Shown: positions 62,458-64,000 of the stretch, in pieces
Layout of the letters: every line of letters begins with the position of its first letter
Position numbering within the stretch: position 1 is the stretch's first letter
Assembly: GCA_028875875.1 (NCBI GenBank)
Contig: JAGWUV010000001.1
Span: 1-64,000 of the forward strand
DNA from: Bacteroidota bacterium
GTDB lineage: Bacteria > Bacteroidota > Bacteroidia > Chitinophagales > Chitinophagaceae
DNA length: 64,000 nt
Direction of reading: 5' to 3'
Notes under the pieces: generated by a model
Database searches by the model: none
The model's input: the letters and a program-made list of their open reading frames with translations, nothing else
What the model was told of the DNA's origin: nothing
Made by a program: the position numbers and the translations under genes

Positions 62458-63966
62458 CTACTTAATAAATAAGGTAATCTCGTCTACATATTTCCGGTCA
62501 TTAGAAAGCCTGGGTATTTTATGTTGCCCACCCAGTTTTCCTTTACTTCGGAGCCATTCAGTAAAAACACCTTTATGTAAAGGTTTTACGATGGGCATTC
62601 TTAGTGCAATATCCTTGTGCCGTTTGGCTTCATAATCGCTGTTAAGGCTTTTTAGTGCACAATCCAGTTCATAAGCAAACTCTTTTATACAGGCAGGTTC
62701 TTTTGCAAATTCAATAAGCCATTCATGAGCACCATTGTTTTGTTCACTAAAATATACAGGAGCTGCTGTATAGTCTGTTACCAGTGCATTTGTTTTTTCG
62801 CTGGCCATGATAATGGCTTTATCGGTGTTATCAACAATTACTTCTTCTCCAAATGCATTGATATAATGTTTTAGCCTGCCGCTTACTTTTATTTTGAATG
62901 GAAAAACAGAAGTGAACTGAATAGTATCACCCAAAAGATATCGCCATAAGCCGCCGTTTGTTGAGATAACAAGAGCGTAATGCTTATTCACCTCAACTTT
63001 ATCTAACCCGATTGTAACAGGATCTTTCTTACCATATTCTTCCACCGGCATGAATTCGTAGAAAATACCATGATTTAAGAACAATAACATTCCGTCATCA
63101 TCCGGGCTATCCTGTGCTGCAAAAAAGCCTTCACTGGCATTGTACAGATCTAAGAAGAAAATATTTTTTCCGATCAGCTTTTTAAACTGCTCTTTATATG
63201 GGCCAAAGGCAACTCCTCCATGCATATACAGTTCAAGGTTGGGCCATACTTCCTCCAAAGTTTGCTTACCCGTAAGTTCTAAAATTCTTTTGATCAATAC
63301 CAAGGTCCATGTAGGAACGCCGGAGATGGAAGTAACATCTTCGGGCATGGTGGATTGTGCCAGCTTTTCAATTTTATCTTCCCATTCATCCATCAAAGCA
63401 ATGGATAGTTCAGGAGTTCGTATCCAGTTCGCCCAAACCGGAGTGTTTTGTAAAAGCACGGCACTTAAGTCGCCGTAATGCGTATCCTCATTAATACTGC
63501 TTATCTGGTGGCTCCCGCCAATTACTAAACCTTTGCCGGTGAGCAAATCACTTTCTGAATTGAAATTGTAGTACAGAGTGAGTACATCTTTGGCTGCCTG
63601 GTAATGGCAATCCTGTAAACTTTCTTCTGTTATGGGAATGAATTTACTCTTATCACTGGTGGTGCCACTGCTTTTGGCAAACCAGTTGGTAGGCGTATCC
63701 CATAAAATATTTTCTTCGCCCTGCATCATCCGTTCGATGTATGGTTTCAGATCGTTGTATTCATGAATGGGAACAGATTTTTTAAAATCACGGATGGTGG
63801 AAAAAGCCGTCATTCCATATTTACGGCCTATTTCTGTGTATTGGCCATGGGTAACAAGATCTTGTAAAACCTCTCTTTGTGCGGCAACAGGCTCCTGCAT
63901 CCATTGCTCAATTTTCCAATGGCGCAAGCGGGCTAATCGTGATATTGCCGGACTTAATAATTTCAT
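62458..63966 (-). CDS. GH3 auxin-responsive-promoter-family acyl-adenylating protein
   Basis: 502 residues. Adenylate-forming GH3 fold: SSGTTSDKSKFIPITEESL (P-loop-like motif), YNASEGFFAAQDSPDDDGM and GRLKHYINAFGEEVIVDNTDKAI. Plant GH3 enzymes conjugate amino acids to acyl-type hormones via acyl-AMP; bacterial members are common in Bacteroidota but their substrate is unknown. Complete, starting at ATG 63966 just inside the window edge. Confidence 0.93.
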   Translation of the reverse strand: MKLLSPAISRLARLRHWKIEQWMQEPVAAQREVLQDLVTHGQYTEIGRKYGMTAFSTIRDFKKSVPIHEYNDLKPYIERMMQGEENILWDTPTNWFAKSSGTTSDKSKFIPITEESLQDCHYQAAKDVLTLYYNFNSESDLLTGKGLVIGGSHQISSINEDTHYGDLSAVLLQNTPVWANWIRTPELSIALMDEWEDKIEKLAQSTMPEDVTSISGVPTWTLVLIKRILELTGKQTLEEVWPNLELYMHGGVAFGPYKEQFKKLIGKNIFFLDLYNASEGFFAAQDSPDDDGMLLFLNHGIFYEFMPVEEYGKKDPVTIGLDKVEVNKHYALVISTNGGLWRYLLGDTIQFTSVFPFKIKVSGRLKHYINAFGEEVIVDNTDKAIIMASEKTNALVTDYTAAPVYFSEQNNGAHEWLIEFAKEPACIKEFAYELDCALKSLNSDYEAKRHKDIALRMPIVKPLHKGVFTEWLRSKGKLGGQHKIPRLSNDRKYVDEITLFIK

Positions 63967-64000
63967 TTGGGCAGTAGTTACAGCAAAATAAGAAATGCCG

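Noticed and set aside
1-64000. tRNA, rRNA, riboswitch, insertion sequence or prophage genes
   Set aside because: None was recognised by eye on either strand; a covariance-model search was not possible here.

Overview
The window comes from a member of the Bacteroidota, most likely a Chitinophagaceae-type bacterium (inference). The signs are 47-nt CRISPR repeats of the type II-C kind found in this phylum, promoters of the TTTG/TAnnTTTG form, a TonB receptor with an N-terminal carboxypeptidase-regulatory-like domain, a DUF2480-type protein, SusD-free but lipoprotein-rich coding, and roughly 40% G+C with dense gene packing. No rRNA, tRNA, insertion sequence or prophage was recognised.

Layout. 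Positions 1-238 hold the end of a CRISPR array that continues to the left. From 314 to 11933 every gene lies on the minus strand: an MFS exporter, a TonB receptor with a small Cys-rich partner, a nucleoid-associated protein, an ABC transmembrane domain without an ATPase, a three-gene SET / ATP-grasp / ATP-grasp-SET operon (6447-9498), a probable metal-handling trio (9682-11443) and an EamA protein. Positions 12081-23092 are a plus-strand respiratory complex I operon, nuoABCDHIJKLMN, without nuoEFG and with two extra small genes. It is followed by a cobalamin-type radical SAM protein and pyruvate:ferredoxin oxidoreductase (nifJ), both on the minus strand. An AraC regulator diverges from xylB-xylA (29250-33190).

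From 33264 to 38848 the minus strand carries an amidohydrolase, a YdeI-like protein, an esterase, a zinc alcohol dehydrogenase and nadA. From 39356 to 63966 the content is mainly housekeeping: a PpiD-like foldase, DUF2480, polA, a pair of amidohydrolase-like exported proteins, an ECF sigma factor with a small zinc-type anti-sigma candidate, a lipoprotein hydrolase, mnmG, a CAP-domain protein, ybeY, feoA, nadD, an OmpA lipoprotein, an acyltransferase, a helical-repeat protein, a cyclophilin, an enoyl-CoA hydratase, carbonic anhydrase, fabG-like and GH3-like genes.

How parts may work together. The complex I lacks the NADH-oxidising module in its usual place while a reduced-ferredoxin producer is encoded 2.4 kb away, so ferredoxin-fed complex I is a reasonable hypothesis. 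Two 16-bp parS sites (one perfect, one with a single mismatch) flank the CAP-domain gene next to mnmG, and the long nadA/ppiD intergenic region has DnaA-box-like words; together they suggest the window is near the chromosome origin. The most unusual gene set is the SET/ATP-grasp operon, which pairs two peptide-ligase-like enzymes with two protein-methyltransferase-like domains, one as a fusion.
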